DNA of 64,000 bases from Beaufortia kweichowensis (taxonomy: Eukaryota; Chordata; Actinopteri; Cypriniformes; Gastromyzontidae): positions 8,418,881 to 8,482,880 of the forward strand of contig CM032797.1 of NCBI GenBank assembly GCA_019155185.1, given 5' to 3'. The notes under the pieces were generated by a model. It worked only from the letters and a program-made list of their open reading frames with translations. It was not told where the DNA came from and did not search any database. The translations under genes were made by a program, and so were the position numbers. This document shows positions 27,820-38,368 of this stretch, piece by piece (the first letter of the stretch is position 1; each line of letters starts with the position of its first letter).

Positions 27820-30505
27820 CAGGTATATGTATATATGTATATGTATGTGTGTATATATGTATATGTATGTGTGTATATATATATATATATCATTGTAGAT
27901 AAAAGCTTCAGCTAAATGCCTAAATGTGATTGGGTCAAAATGGTTGGGTTAAATTAACCTGGAAAATATCCATATTTACCCAACCATGGGTTAACAATAA
28001 CCCAGCATTTTGTAGATAGCGTATGCACCTGTTTAAAAACAACGATTACTTTTGCAATTCTGTTTGGTGACACTAGTGGCACAGAAATGACACACTTCAG
28101 ATTTGAACGTTTTGGACGCAATATCTATCTGTCCACAATGACAAACACATTAAACTACTAAACACATACTTGACATCAATCTGACAAAGCAGAGAAGCAG
28201 GTCTGAGCAAAACATGAAATGTGAGGAACAGAACGATGACAGAAAAAGGCGAAAAGAAAAAGGGTGCTGTCTACAAAGAGGCGAGAGATTGAAGGGGGAG
28301 GGCTGCATAAGACGCTAATAGATATGGACAGAGAGGAAACGAAACAAATGCAGAGAGACAGAAAAAGACACATAGAGGTGAGTGGCGAAAGGGGTAGAGG
28401 TCAAAAAATAGTTAATACTGGTCTATTGACTCTCACAGGAAATAAGTTTGAGACCTCAAGTCCGAGTCTGTCCCCTTTGACTCTCTTTTAGTGTGTGAAT
28501 GCTTGATCTTGATGATTAATTGTGCTTTTGTGGCTCCAGACCATGGCATTTCAAGTCTCAAGCTTCATTCAATGGTCTTATAGTGATACACACACAGGCA
28601 TTTGCATGCAACTTCTGCTTTCCACAATCTCACACACTACTTCTAGAGTCTGTCTCACACTGTCATTCCCACCGACACTCAGATACAATTGCCACAGTAA
28701 TACTCACAGCTCAGCAGGGGTCTGGTCTCCACCGATTTCTGTTTGTGTGTGTATAGGCACACCGTCACACTTACATTGCTTTTATCATTGATTCTATTGC
28801 CCGTTCTCCAAATAGACTTGGCAAAAACAACCCAAGCAGCGGGCAGTAAACACAACACACCATTACAAAGGAGGAAAGGTTAAAGTCTTAGGCTCATTGT
28901 TTTTGTTATTGCTGCATAATAGTGAATGCACACATTTGCCCAATGCTGATGGATTTTTAAGGATGTGTTCAAAGGGGTGCAACAACCATTATAAATGGAG
29001 GAGGTGATGTCCCCTTCACTTAAAGAAATTTACCCCCCACTTACTGGGAAACGTTCATACCTCACACACATTGAGAAAAAATCATTTGTTTTGCTTGGCC
29101 AGTGTTAGATGGTTGCGTAAAAAGGCCATTTTAAGACCAAGTAGAAGCATCTGCTATCCGGTTACATGGGCAGACACGGACTGAAGGACCATATGAAGTA
29201 ATCTTACTACAGCTTGCACCTGTTTAAATTAGTTCAACAACTGGGTCAGTGTTACATCATCTAATTAATATTCATGAGCTGATAACGCCCCCACCCTCTT
29301 TTCAGATGGTACCTAGTTAAATATTATGTCTTACCAGAATCCGATCTTCTGACTTGCCACTCTTGTTCTCTACTTTGATAGCTCTCACTAACTTGATTGA
29401 TGTTTTGTCGATAATTCGTCTGATGCTGTCTGCAAAACAGAAAGGCAAGCCATTAACGGCCAGTGAATCACTCTCTCTCTCAGACAAACAATTTTCATTG
29501 CATGCAGTGTTGCAAAATGACCGCATTACTCCCATATGTTTTATTTTTACACCTTGTCCACATGTGTAGGTGGTCTCTTTATCTGCATATACTGTATATC
29601 CAAAGAGCAAAGAAATGAAAAGCATGTCCTTCAAAGCAAATGTGTGAAATGAAATAGAAACATAAATTCTGTGGTTTCAAACTTATATTACACTGCAATA
29701 TTCACTTTATACTTTAACCAAGATGATTCAACAAGAGAAAACAACAGAGTGAGGAGAGGAAAGATCAAAGTCAGACAAACACATGGACAGTTAATTCAGT
29801 TGCAATCAACTTTAATCTCTGTAAGACCCGGTCACGAAATCCTGGCCTTTCTGACTGACACTAAGAAGAGCATGAGGCCAAAATAGAGCACATGTTTCCA
29901 TTACAGTGAGTCACAGAGGGATAAAAAAAATGGGTAAATGGGGTACGGATATGTAAATTTGGATGAAGAGAGAAGAAAGATGGAGGAGATGAAAAGAAAA
30001 AACAAATGGAGTAGGAGTGAGATGGAGATCAGATGAAAGAAGTGCTACTGAGAGGGAGAGAGAGTGAGAGACATAAAGCACACTTGAGGTTTTGCCACAT
30101 AATGAAAAACGTTCTTATTATGGGAATGCAATGACTGCTCTGTTCCAACATCGCAGCATGTCTCCACCTACCTACAACATAATAAGGGACAGTGGGTTAT
30201 CTGCATTCAGATCAAAACGCTAGGTTAAAAGTTAAATGGGGATAACTGGTAGAGCACTGAGTTAGAAGCACAAAGGTTGGAGGTTATAAGAATGCTTTAC
30301 CATCGATTTGTATAAAAGTGCCTGCTAAATGCATGAATGAAAATCTAATTAAACTCTCTTGAATTTACCCTAAATATGGTATGCATTGAAGTGCACCATG
30401 CATCCTGCTATGACATTTCATGTCAGCTAATGTCAGTATGTTCATGTCAGTAATTTGAACTTGAAAGAGAGTCTGGGAGAGGGATCTTGAGAGGCAGCGT
30501 GTATG

Positions 30506-30554
<49 letters not shown>

Positions 30555-31266
30555 TAAATACTAGGTTCGTAATAGGGATTAATTACCAAAGGAAGATAAT
30601 AACGTGTGAGGGTAATTAACACTGAGAGAGCTCCAAATGTCAAACAGCTAGTGTGCTCACCCACTATGTCAGTGTGTGTGAGGATGCATCACCGTGCGCG
30701 GACATGAGTGTAGTGCGTGTGTGTTCATCCCAGTAAATGTGTCCGATGTGCATCAGTCTTTCTGTGAACTTGCGTCAGCATCAATACGCAAATTCCAAAA
30801 AATATGAAAGTAACTCATTTCTGACAGACATCAAAGGGACACATGCGCGCACACATACACACACGCAACTACACGCGCGCAACCACCGCTAGCAAACCCG
30901 CACGCACACAGGAAATCAACTAATCGATTCGCACAGATTTGGTCCATAGAAGATGGACACGGTGTGACCATAAACATTAAAACCGACATGAGCACACACT
31001 GCAATGCATTATTTTCCCCACTAATCTAAATATATTCCGCATATATCTTCACACTTCCACAAATCTATCAGCATATAAAACATTCAACGCTCGTGTCGAT
31101 TTCAAACCACTAACCGCACGCCGAAAAGCGCGTAACCAATCCCACAGCACGCGTGCAGAATGTCAGGTACGAATAGCATTAAAAAACGAGCTGTTGGCTT
31201 TTAATCACCTGTCATTTCCCGGCTCACGGTGAGAAAAGCAGCGGCGACGGTGTCTTTCGATGCCAT
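76..31266 (-). CDS. carmil3: CARMIL3 (capping protein regulator and myosin 1 linker 3), 35 exons, 3' end outside window
   Basis: Cytoplasmic actin regulator that binds capping protein and, through its PH-like domain and basic helix, membranes. Exons read from the minus strand, 5' to 3': 31266-31209, 29429-29335, 23263-23213, 23110-23051, 22932-22811, 22088-21994, 21283-21213, 21105-21032, 18934-18859, 18443-18355, 18136-18042, 17061-16975, 15759-15650, 15418-15341, 15133-15057, 12538-12434, 11562-11493, 10722-10641, 10499-10403, 9361-9307, 8781-8609, 8501-8433, 7932-7839, 6637-6539, 5711-5592, 5270-5157, 5054-4879, 4149-4062, 3718-3608, 3443-3377, 3145-2958, 1897-1818, 1663-1499, 682-490, 352-76. 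Every junction keeps phase with AG/GT borders, giving 1,220 codons. The paralogue call rests on motifs close to remembered human CARMIL3: [33 protein letters not shown] and DGPVRQKL. Human CARMIL3 has about 1,370 residues, so roughly 150 are missing off the left edge. The last visible exon ends in phase 1 at a GTACTG donor. Confidence 0.93.
4062..5711 (-). CDS. carmil3: carmil3 helical dimerisation domain exons
   Basis: Four exons encode about residues 695-860, the helical domain that dimerises CARMIL proteins. Translation shows [58 protein letters not shown] and [20 protein letters not shown]. The last is nearly identical to my memory of human CARMIL3, and closer to it than to CARMIL1. Exon phases are 0, 0, 2 and 0. 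The exon at 4879-5054 ends GA|GTAAGA and joins GGAAGTAAAG to give Glu-Glu-Val-Lys. Confidence 0.9.
6539..18934 (-). CDS. carmil3: carmil3 leucine-rich repeat exons
   Basis: Sixteen exons encode about residues 209-694, the LRR horseshoe used for partner binding in CARMILs. Repeat cores are plain in the translation: [77 protein letters not shown] and [18 protein letters not shown]. They recur about every 28-30 residues, often with roughly one exon per repeat. The last LRR exons carry [11 protein letters not shown] and the capping segment [10 protein letters not shown]. The exon at 6539-6637 (IQRALLRNN...) ends at a weak GTTCAG donor, but phase and family sequence both support it. Long introns between these exons hold only repeats that I list separately. 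Confidence 0.9.
10878..10975 (+). mobile_element. tRNA-derived SINE head
   Basis: A-box-like CAAATGGTAAAGCAAGG and B box TGGGTTTGATTCCC with correct tRNA-like spacing. The tail is degraded. Intronic in carmil3, same strand as the other plus-oriented SINEs. Confidence 0.6.
11981..12115. mobile_element. Arm of an inverted-repeat element related to 44689-45514
   Basis: Contains GGGCTTGTCACACTTG and TAATCCTGGGTTATCTTGTT. The second motif is shared with both arms of the element at 44689-45514. Only one arm is clear here, in a carmil3 intron. Confidence 0.5.
12539..15056 (-). other. carmil3 intron, 2.5 kb
   Basis: Between the SFSHR and KVRETLPSF exons. Apart from the SINE at 13121-13258 and poly-A/poly-T patches, I see no exon-like or conserved segment. 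Confidence 0.55.
13121..13258 (+). mobile_element. tRNA-derived SINE, best-preserved copy
   Basis: A box ACCTGGTAGAGCATGG, B box ATAGGTTCGAAGTCC, and the family tail CAGCCAAATGCATAAATG at the 3' end. The element lies in carmil3's 2.5-kb intron (12539-15056). Confidence 0.75.
18935..21031 (-). other. carmil3 intron, 2.1 kb
   Basis: Between the DFSHLES and DLAVIVAAM exons. No repeat family or extra exon recognised. Frames such as 19157-19444 show no family similarity. Confidence 0.5.
21032..31266 (-). CDS. carmil3: carmil3 5' exons: start codon, PH-like domain and linker
   Basis: Eight exons encode about residues 1-209. The start is the ATG at 31266-31264 ([11 protein letters not shown]...), which joins in phase 1 to DSIRRII, matching the family's N-terminal helix. 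Residues about 20-130 form the non-canonical PH domain that in CARMILs binds acidic lipids; recognisable pieces are [20 protein letters not shown] and [15 protein letters not shown] Ser/Thr-rich linker (21994-22088) follows, then the conserved CGGFSETY and EEVQWDVDTIYH segment that leads into the LRRs. Introns 1 and 2 are the two longest in the visible gene (1.8 and 6.1 kb), a usual place for regulatory sequence. One visible difference from my memory of the human protein is LESGD where human has LESRD; the junction codon there is Gly (GG|G). Confidence 0.9.
22541..22606 (-). mobile_element. SINE tail fragment, minus orientation
   Basis: The reverse complement reads as the common teleost SINE tail: CACTCTGGAAAGATGCATCT followed by GCCAACTGCATAAATG. 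Lies in a carmil3 intron. Confidence 0.55.
23896..24070 (+). mobile_element. Common cyprinid non-autonomous DNA element, left part
   Basis: Starts TTTAAAGGAAAGCTTGG and continues with CTGTCATTATTTATTCACC and ...AGTGAATGGGGAC, the body typical of an element very abundant in zebrafish and carp. The right end is not clear. Confidence 0.6.
27761..27890. repeat. (TATATG)n and (TA)n tandem repeat
   Basis: About 130 bp of TATATG hexamers, flanked by TA runs and mixed with GTGTATA variants, in carmil3 intron 2. Confidence 0.92.
27892..27930 (+). mobile_element. SINE 3' tail fragment
   Basis: Carries the teleost tail motif GATAAAAGCTTCAGCTAAAT followed by GCCTAAATGTG. Only the tail is left, next to the TATATG repeat. 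Confidence 0.5.
27934..28012. mobile_element. Short palindromic GGGTTAA repeat element
   Basis: Contains GGTTGGGTTAAATTAACC and ATGGGTTAACAATAACCC, two nested near-palindromes about 45 bp apart. Similar ...AACCCAGCATTTT units are abundant in cyprinid genomes. Probably a non-autonomous DNA element fragment. Confidence 0.5.
30241..30340 (+). mobile_element. tRNA-derived SINE
   Basis: A-box-like CTGGTAGAGCACTGAG at the 5' end, a degraded B-box region (GGTTGGAGGTT), and the tail motif ATAAAAGTGCCTGCTAAATG about 70 bp on. Same family as the copy at 13121-13258. Confidence 0.7.
30508..30551. repeat. (GA)n microsatellite
   Basis: About 22 perfect GA units in carmil3 intron 1. Confidence 0.95.
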
Positions 31267-31323
31267 GCCGTCCTGCGCCCCGCTCCTCTTCCTTATCCTT
31301 ATCAAGCAGAAGCGGCTGTAATG

Positions 31324-31325
<2 letters not shown>

Positions 31326-31355
<30 letters not shown>
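31326..31355. repeat. (CT)15 microsatellite in the carmil3 5' leader or promoter
   Basis: A perfect CT/AG dinucleotide tract about 60 bp upstream of the carmil3 ATG, reading (AG)n on the coding strand. It sits where the 5' UTR or core promoter should be. The flanking 30.7-31.3 kb is richer in CpG than its surroundings, as expected near a vertebrate start site. Confidence 0.9.
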
Positions 31356-31358
<3 letters not shown>

Positions 31359-33741
31359 GATGCCTATAAACATATCATACTGAAGAGAGCCAGCAAGGGG
31401 AGGAGAGCATCCGATAGCAGTTCACTCACAAGTGTGTATACATGTAAAGAGATGAATTAATAATTCAAAGACAACAAATCTTCTAACCTCTATAAATATA
31501 CAGTATGTAATACATAGTGCAGTATAGAATAGTGTATTGAAGTAGTGTAATGAAGTACAGTATAAATAAAATAGTGTAGACCCATTGATACAAAAATATA
31601 GCCTACTGGAATACTATGGTATAGTGTTGAGTATTATAGTATAGTGTTGTCTAGTATTGTATAGGTTAACATACAGTAGTATAATATACAATAGTGTAGT
31701 GTATTGCAGTAGTATAGTACTGTAGTATACTAAAATATAGGCCATATAGCAATATATTAAGGAATTATTAAGGTGCATAGTATTAGGTGTGTATTGATCT
31801 ATCGCATATTACAATACAAAAATTTCAACATTTTTATGTTAAAATTAAATTTGGTTTCTCAGTATCAGACTCATTTCATTTTTATTAACTACATACAGAA
31901 GGATCAACTGAACCTTAAATGTTGTCAACTCTTTAACAAAACAAGTGTTATTAAAAATGTCAGAAAATTAATCTATCATTTAAATTTCAGCTTCAATGTT
32001 TACATTTCGCTCAAAATACCATGATACAGTCGTAATCGTGAACCCGCATTTTATTGTGAGCTAAGCGTATTGTTACAGCCATATATATTGTATAGTATTT
32101 AGAGCATGGCATATTAAAGTACAGCATAACATAACATACAGCATAATACCAGTATAACCATGGACATGGCAGTTCTATGGTATAAATATAGTAATGATTT
32201 AGTACCATGAATACCATATACATCAAAGTTACAAGGTACTGTAACAGCAAATAGAAATGTTGCAGAAATTATTTTGGCTTATGTGATCTTACAGTACACC
32301 AACTGTAAGGAGAGTCCTGCACCTTGTTAGCAGAGTGAGACATCAAAGCATCTGTCTCCTGGGAAAAGTCCCTGACTACTGTTTTTATCCTATATTCTGA
32401 CTCAGTGTTTAAAATGGGTATTTATAGAGACCACTGACAGCATTCTTGGTAGAAAGCAAAGCACTTGGTATGCAATAGGGTATTTTAAAATCTCTGTCAA
32501 TCATAAAAGGATACAGGCAGCAAACGAAGCCTGTGATTGGCCAGAACTGTAAGTGGGTTCCCAGAGGCAAGTGGTACCACTGTCTGTCTCTCTCCCTGAT
32601 ATTTTCTCTCTATTAGTGCCTATCCTTCCATTTACACACATATCCAGTGTTTCTCTTTTGCTGTGACATTGCTTGCTCTGTTAAAACTGTGTCTGCACTG
32701 CACTTACCCCTAGGCTACCTCTCTGAGTACAAGGGTGAATAGCAGGAGGAAGGGCAGGAGATGACTGGCTTTGGTGTTGTCCCTTGTACCAGCATGTCTA
32801 GGGCCAGCATATCTACTGAATGAAATCATGTGTGAGAGCAAGAAAAAAGATGTGCATTTGTGTGTTATTGTTATATGGAGATCCACCACAGTGAAGAGTT
32901 TTGTTCCAACCACACTTTAACACACCTGTCTGTTATTAGCTGGTTCAGTTGTGATTTATTAGGGTCCGATGTATATTTAGAAAGAAGTATACTGAGCACC
33001 CGGGGTGTAGGTCTAATGGTGGTATTACCTTTTGCTTTTGTTGCTCAAACATCTTGTAGCAGTGAAGAGTGCACCCTGAAGGGACAATGGTAGAAGAGAT
33101 GGAGTAAAACATAAAGTAGAAGCAGAATATAGACAGACAATGGCCAGCAGGAATTGGTTGTACTGAGTATGTGGATGTTGTTGAAGGAATAGATACTATG
33201 ATAGATTTACAACCAGACCAGAAGGTGTAAAACAGAAAATCGCTGTCTAAATATTTTCATTTTGGAGATCAGTAGATAAATAAAAAGTAGTAAAGAGAAA
33301 TAATCTTAGAAACAATCAAAGACATTTACAATTGTTTAAAAAAAAGATAAAGTCAAACAACATTTAACAATCATTCAATAATTCATATGATATGAAATTA
33401 TTACATACTGTAATATGATTTTAATATGAAAATGTATGCTCCTTTAGATCCTGTACATTGAATATATACCCAGTTCTTGCTGACTATATTTGTTCTCGAC
33501 TTCAGTAAAAATTGCTCCTGACCTGAAAGATTACATTTAAAGTAAAACTTAACTAGTGCTGCCACCAAGTGTGTGCATGTGAAAACTGCATCTTCAGACA
33601 ATAGCAGTCTTTGCAAATTTTTAATTCTAAATTCTTTAATTTCAAATTTATATTCTCTTTAAAGACCTCACACATCTCTACAACTTACAACAGTAAAGGC
33701 AAAATTCAGTCGAAGAGAATGTTACAGCCTAATTTTTCACT
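31356..33741. other. Intergenic: carmil3 5' flank to TRIM 3' end
   Basis: carmil3 and the TRIM are both on the minus strand here. The interval holds a degenerate TAGTAT-rich stretch (31500-31740), an AT-rich stretch with recurring ACCATG and GGTA motifs (32060-32240), and otherwise nothing recognised. The 33.6-kb AT-rich part is the expected 3' UTR of the TRIM; minus-strand ATTAAA-type hexamers occur at about 33620-33645. Confidence 0.5.
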
Positions 33742-36518
33742 TCACAAATCACAAAGCCTCACATAGGAACCATTTCCTGCCAGTCCAAACCCAGGATAAA
33801 CAGGCTTACTAAACAAAGTTTGAATCTTATAAATAAGACGCATGTTGTCAGAAACGTTGTAAAATGCTAGAATCCCAGCGTTGTGGTCTAAATACACTCC
33901 TATTTTGGAGCAACGAGACTCACCATCAACATGTGTCTTCTTACTGTCATGCCAGAAATCGAATGAAAACACATCACAACGCAGTCCCCATGAAAGTGGG
34001 TTCTTTCCAAAGAGTGGTCCTCGCTTTCCTTTCCTACAAATCCCTTTGTAAGACACAGCAATACAGACCCACAACCCACCACCAAACTCCACCTCCCAGT
34101 ACTGTGGGGAGCCTACGAGAGCCTCATTACACAAGATCTGTGCTCTGGAGTCAAACCTCTCCTCATGTTCTGGACTGTCCTTAATCAAATGTGAAGCAGT
34201 CACCTTCCTGTCCTCCTCTGACAAGTTAAGGTTTTTGTGTGCTGTGTTGGTATTAAAAGTGAGTTTTGATGCATCTGTAGTGAACAGATAAAGAGATGCA
34301 ATATTAGTACAGCCAACATTTGGGGGTTAGCTGCAAACCTAGAATAATACTCTGAATATATACTCTAAATTAATGCTCTAAAAATAAGAAACATACAACG
34401 TAAAAAGTCCTCTCGTGTCTCTGGTGGTGGTGATACAGCAATTCTAGTGGTTTTCACTGTAAAATTCAACAATCAATTAAAACAAATATCACATATCAAT
34501 ATTTGCAATATTTACATAGGGAGCATGGTAAATCGAAAACATTCCTAATTCATTTTTCATAATTATAGGCACTGAATAAATGCATTAAACTGACAGCTTC
34601 AAAATATTATAATGTTTAATATTATAACCTTCTTCTACTAACCTCTTCCTGAGATTGTAAATAAACTCCACTGGCTAGTTATACACAGCTGTTTAACCAG
34701 TTCTGTGACTGCATCAGTGGCACAGTCAAATGAACAGTATGGATGCTCAAGGAGGACAAAAGATTTCTTATAGGCAGTCAAGGATGGCATATGCACAGTG
34801 TTCTGTGGGAATAAGAGACATTAAATGCAGAGTCCTTCTTAAAGTTTTATAAGTGAACCCAACCACCTTGTGATGTATGTAATTTGCACATACTGCGTCT
34901 GTTACCTCAAGAAATCGGACGTTGTTTGACTGAGAGAACAGTTCCAGGTGTTGTAGTTCAGCATCTATGCCCTTCAGATTATTGATCTCCTGTTGTAATG
35001 TCCCTATGAATTCTTCCGCTTGCCTTTCTGCAGCCTCCACCTGACCTTGAAACAACTCTGTCACCTTCCTCTGATTGTCCTGCATAGACCGTATAAGCTC
35101 TGTAAAGCTTCTTTCGTTCTTCTGCAGCGCATCCTGGACTGAGGTCTGAAAAGTGAATGAGAACAGAATGGATGTCCTAAAATGAACGACCTGACCAATA
35201 TCATGCCATATAAATAAAGACAGTTATTGTTCAAAGAAAAGTCTTCTAACCCTGAAAACCTCAACAGCTTGTCCCAGCTCCTGCACGTCTTTCTCTATTG
35301 CTTCTATTGTATCAGTCGTCTCCCTTTGTAACTCTCCCAACTTGATCTTAAAAAGAAACAGCATTGCAATCACATTCAGTATAAATAGCAATGTTATTCA
35401 TCTTTTGGCAATGATAGTGAGGACATGAAACCATGGGGAGAAGAATAATGAGTCGGACTCAAACTCCCACCACCCACATGAGAAATGTTCGGAGCATGTG
35501 AGCGAACGGCTAGTGACAGACCAATATATCATCTAGACTGATAAACATATTTGAGATCTGTTTTTGTTCAGCCAATGAACAAAAGCATTCTTCTGAATAT
35601 GTCATAAAATGACCAGAAATATTTTTAAATATTTATTTTTAAATATAATTATTTAAATTATTTTTATTATTATTATTATTATTATGTTACTTGAATATTG
35701 CAAAATCCTTCTGATTTGTATACTGTATGTATACAAGTGCAATAATTAAAGAATTAATTTTAGTATTACCATATTACACATACAGTGGTCCCAAAAACTA
35801 GGACACTTATGCAACACTTATCTGAATGTCACTGCATTAAAGAACAAATTCTCGAAGCAAATGCCATCTAACAAAAGCTTCTTGCGCTTTTCTCGAAATT
35901 AACTTTACTTCTTAAAATAAACAAAGTGAGATTGATATAGTACAGTTAGTGTGAGCCTTTGTTTGATATTTTGTTATGTAACCCCATACTATTGATTCAA
36001 GGACCATTGTTTATCTTATAAACAACACAAGATATCAGCCAACACCCACCCCACTCCCTACACTATACCAACCAATATTTAGCACAGTTTTACATCCTTT
36101 AAAAATATATTTTACAATTTAGAAAATGTAACAAAAATAAACATTTTCCATACAGCACATCTTTAATCAAATTTCTGACCTGTTTCTCAATCACTTCTTT
36201 CTCTATTGCAATGACATCATGACCTCTGTGATTATCAGTAATGCACAGGTGACAGATGCACTGCTGGTCTGTACGGCAGAAGACCTCCTGGAGCTTGTCA
36301 TGAACAGGGCAGATCCTTTCCTGCAAATCTTCATTCGGCTTAACTAGTCTGTGCCTTTTCCCGACATGCAGAGTGTTGTGCACATCAAGATGAATATCAC
36401 AGTATGAAGACAAACACTCCAGACAGGTCTGCTCTGCTTTGCGCTTATATCCGATACATGCATTACACTCCACATCTGTGGATCTATATGAATAAAGAGC
36501 TGAAGCTGTTTCCTCCAT
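33742..36518 (-). CDS. RING-less TRIM protein: two B-boxes, coiled coil, PRY-SPRY (TRIM16/TRIM25-like)
   Basis: Exons 5' to 3' on the minus strand: 36518-36180, 35346-35251, 35145-34906, 34802-34643, 34456-34400, 34274-33742; 475 codons including stop, all phases consistent. Residues 16-60 form a B-box 1-like finger (VECNACIGY... CLECLSSYCDIHL), and about 68-100 form B-box 2 (ICPVHDKLQEVFC, CHLCITDNHRGHDV). A coiled coil follows to about residue 270, rich in Glu, Gln and Leu. Residues about 298-474 are PRY-SPRY, with LNLSEEDRKV, YWEVEFGGG, WVCIAVSYKGI and PVYPGFGL. No RING lies before the B-boxes: the protein starts only 17 residues before the first zinc-binding Cys. This architecture matches TRIM16 and the large fish TRIM16/25-like group, many of whose members act in antiviral signalling, probably through hetero-oligomers. 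I cannot assign a precise orthologue. Confidence 0.88.
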
Positions 36519-36558
36519 GACTGTGAATGGGGTACAACTGGCAAAGCTTTACTTTGTA

Positions 36559-36572
36559 AGTTTCGTTTCTTT
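36559..36572 (-). promoter_or_regulatory. Consensus ISRE upstream of the TRIM
   Basis: Plus strand reads AGTTTCGTTTCTTT, a full match to the ISRE core AGTTTCNNTTTC. It lies 41 bp upstream of the TRIM start codon. ISREs are bound by IRF/ISGF3 after interferon signalling. If an upstream non-coding exon is used it would be intronic or an alternative promoter. Confidence 0.7.
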
Positions 36573-38368
36573 GAAAAGATGACTGTGGCACAGACAACCC
36601 GGAATTAACAATTTGGGTAAGGGTGTGGTTTTAGATAGGAAGCCAGGGGCAAAAAAATGACTCAGAAGACTGCTATTGACAAAAGCTAAGCCACATCCGT
36701 CTCCCAATAATGTCCCATTTCTTATCCTACATTTTAAAAATATTTTTACATTTTTACTAATGACTTTTTTAATGTAGAAAAATAACAAACCTATTGTAAT
36801 GTATTGCCTGGTGTCATGGTAAAAGGTTTATAACTTAATATTTTTTTTGTTTATTAGTTCATTTAGCTAAGTGTTTGCTGTATTAGTTAGCATTTTACTT
36901 GTTCTTTTCTTTAGCTAGATTGCTCCTGGGACAAACAACATAAGTTTAAGTTTCAAGTTTATTTTTCATGTGTACAGATTGTCAGTGACAGTCGAAATGT
37001 TTAATGTAAGACATTCAATAATTTACTAAAACAAATTAAAGAAAGAGAATAAGAGTAATGAAAAAAATGATGTACACATTATGTACAATGTCTAAGCACG
37101 TGTGTAAGCAAGTATGTCAATTAAAGTGCAGGTGTTAAAAGTTACATGAGAAACCTGCACTTTAATTGAGATACATAAGCTTACAGTACGGTATTCAAAC
37201 AATTGAACACCGATGTTCAAGGACATGGACAAATATGTATATTAAAATTAAAATAATAAAACAAACTATACTGTTTACCAAAACAATGTAAGTGCTGCAT
37301 TGTAAAGTTGGGGGTCTCATCGGTAAGCCCTGTGTTGTATGGTCTAAATGTGCAAAGATCTTCTGACATGCTGAGCTAAAGACAACACAGTGGTTTATTT
37401 ATTCACATATGGGAAGTCAAAACGCCACATTACATTTGACAGCCTTCTACGTTAAGAGAACATTGCACTGCAAAACATGCAACAATACAAGTTTAACTTT
37501 AGCTTTACTGTGAGTTTAAACATAAAGATTGCCGTTTGTTTTTAGTAGTGCCCATAAAAAGCAATTTGACATGTTTACAGTTCATAACACAGAACTAAAA
37601 TTACAAAAATAACTCACAACACACGAGTCACAGCACACCAAACCTTAAAAACTGCATTTCAAATAGCATTCAAAATCTTTCTAGTACAGATAAACGATTT
37701 TTGGAGGTACTTGGACGATAGAGAAACCCAAAATGTTTGGTGTTGGGTGGCTAGGCTCGTAAATAAAACCGTTTAATTACAAAGTATACATTACGATAAA
37801 TTAAATAATTTAGCTTTCTTAAAAGAATATTAATTTGTGTCAAAACAAAGCTAAATTAATCGGCCTTACCTGTTTTTGAAAATCAGGTCACCTCCAAATG
37901 TAAAGACTCATAATATGTGCACGTTTGAAGAAATACTGCTGAACTTTTACTTTTAGCATGTATGTGTTGATGGGCGCTTTTAAAACACTGCTACATAAGG
38001 CTTAGAAATCTGTACCAATATTTTATTTAAAATTCGCGCTTCGGAGTGCGTATCGTGCTTTCAGAAAACGTTCAGCAAACGTAACTGCGTTGCGTAACGT
38101 CGTAACGTCACTACCCGAGCCGTGGGTTACGACACTCTGTGACTGTTCGCCACTAGAGGGAGTTGATCTGAAAGACAGTAAACACGTGCTGTAAATGGTC
38201 TTCGGTGAGTTTTATGTAGGTTTATAAAACTGAAATGAATAAATCGAGCTTGTACTGATCCATGTTTAGAGCATGTGTAGTTACCCGACGTATTATTCAA
38301 GACAATGGCTGACGTTTACTTTTACAGTCATTCACAGAATGTGCTCCTCCCCTTTAACAGGAAAAGGT
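36573..38368. other. Head-to-head interval between the TRIM and gig2-like genes
   Basis: No protein-coding signal. On the minus strand a strong donor (AAACAG|GTAAGG) ends at 37871, and an acceptor (TTTGCCAG) lies at about 36542, so a non-coding first exon of the TRIM ending at 37871 is possible. Together with the gig2 start region this would make about 38.0-38.4 kb a shared divergent promoter. Confidence 0.4.
38092..38111. promoter_or_regulatory. Tandem TAACGT / CRE-like elements
   Basis: The sequence GCGTAACGTCGTAACGTCAC contains two TAACGT cores, the second ending in a CRE half site (CGTCA). It lies in a CpG-bearing stretch between the divergent TRIM and gig2-like genes. A bidirectional promoter role is inference. 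Confidence 0.4.

Larger units (their letters stand above)
23264..29334 (-). other. carmil3 intron 2 (6.1 kb)
   Basis: Phase-0 intron between the DRIL and VLATWR exons. Open frames here (for example 24464-24802 and 27010-27354) lack family similarity, splice partners or coding composition. Contents: the left end of a common cyprinid element (23896-24070), a TATATG tandem repeat (27761-27890), a palindromic GGGTTAA repeat (27934-28012), and two less repetitive, more GC-balanced stretches (about 25130-25520 and 27010-27350) that could be enhancers. Confidence 0.6.
29430..31208 (-). other. carmil3 intron 1
   Basis: No coding signal seen. It holds a tRNA-derived SINE (30241-30340), a (GA)n tract (30508-30551) and a CpG-bearing stretch at about 30680-31200 with several CGCG and GCGTG motifs, which is probably the 3' side of the promoter region. 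Confidence 0.6.
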
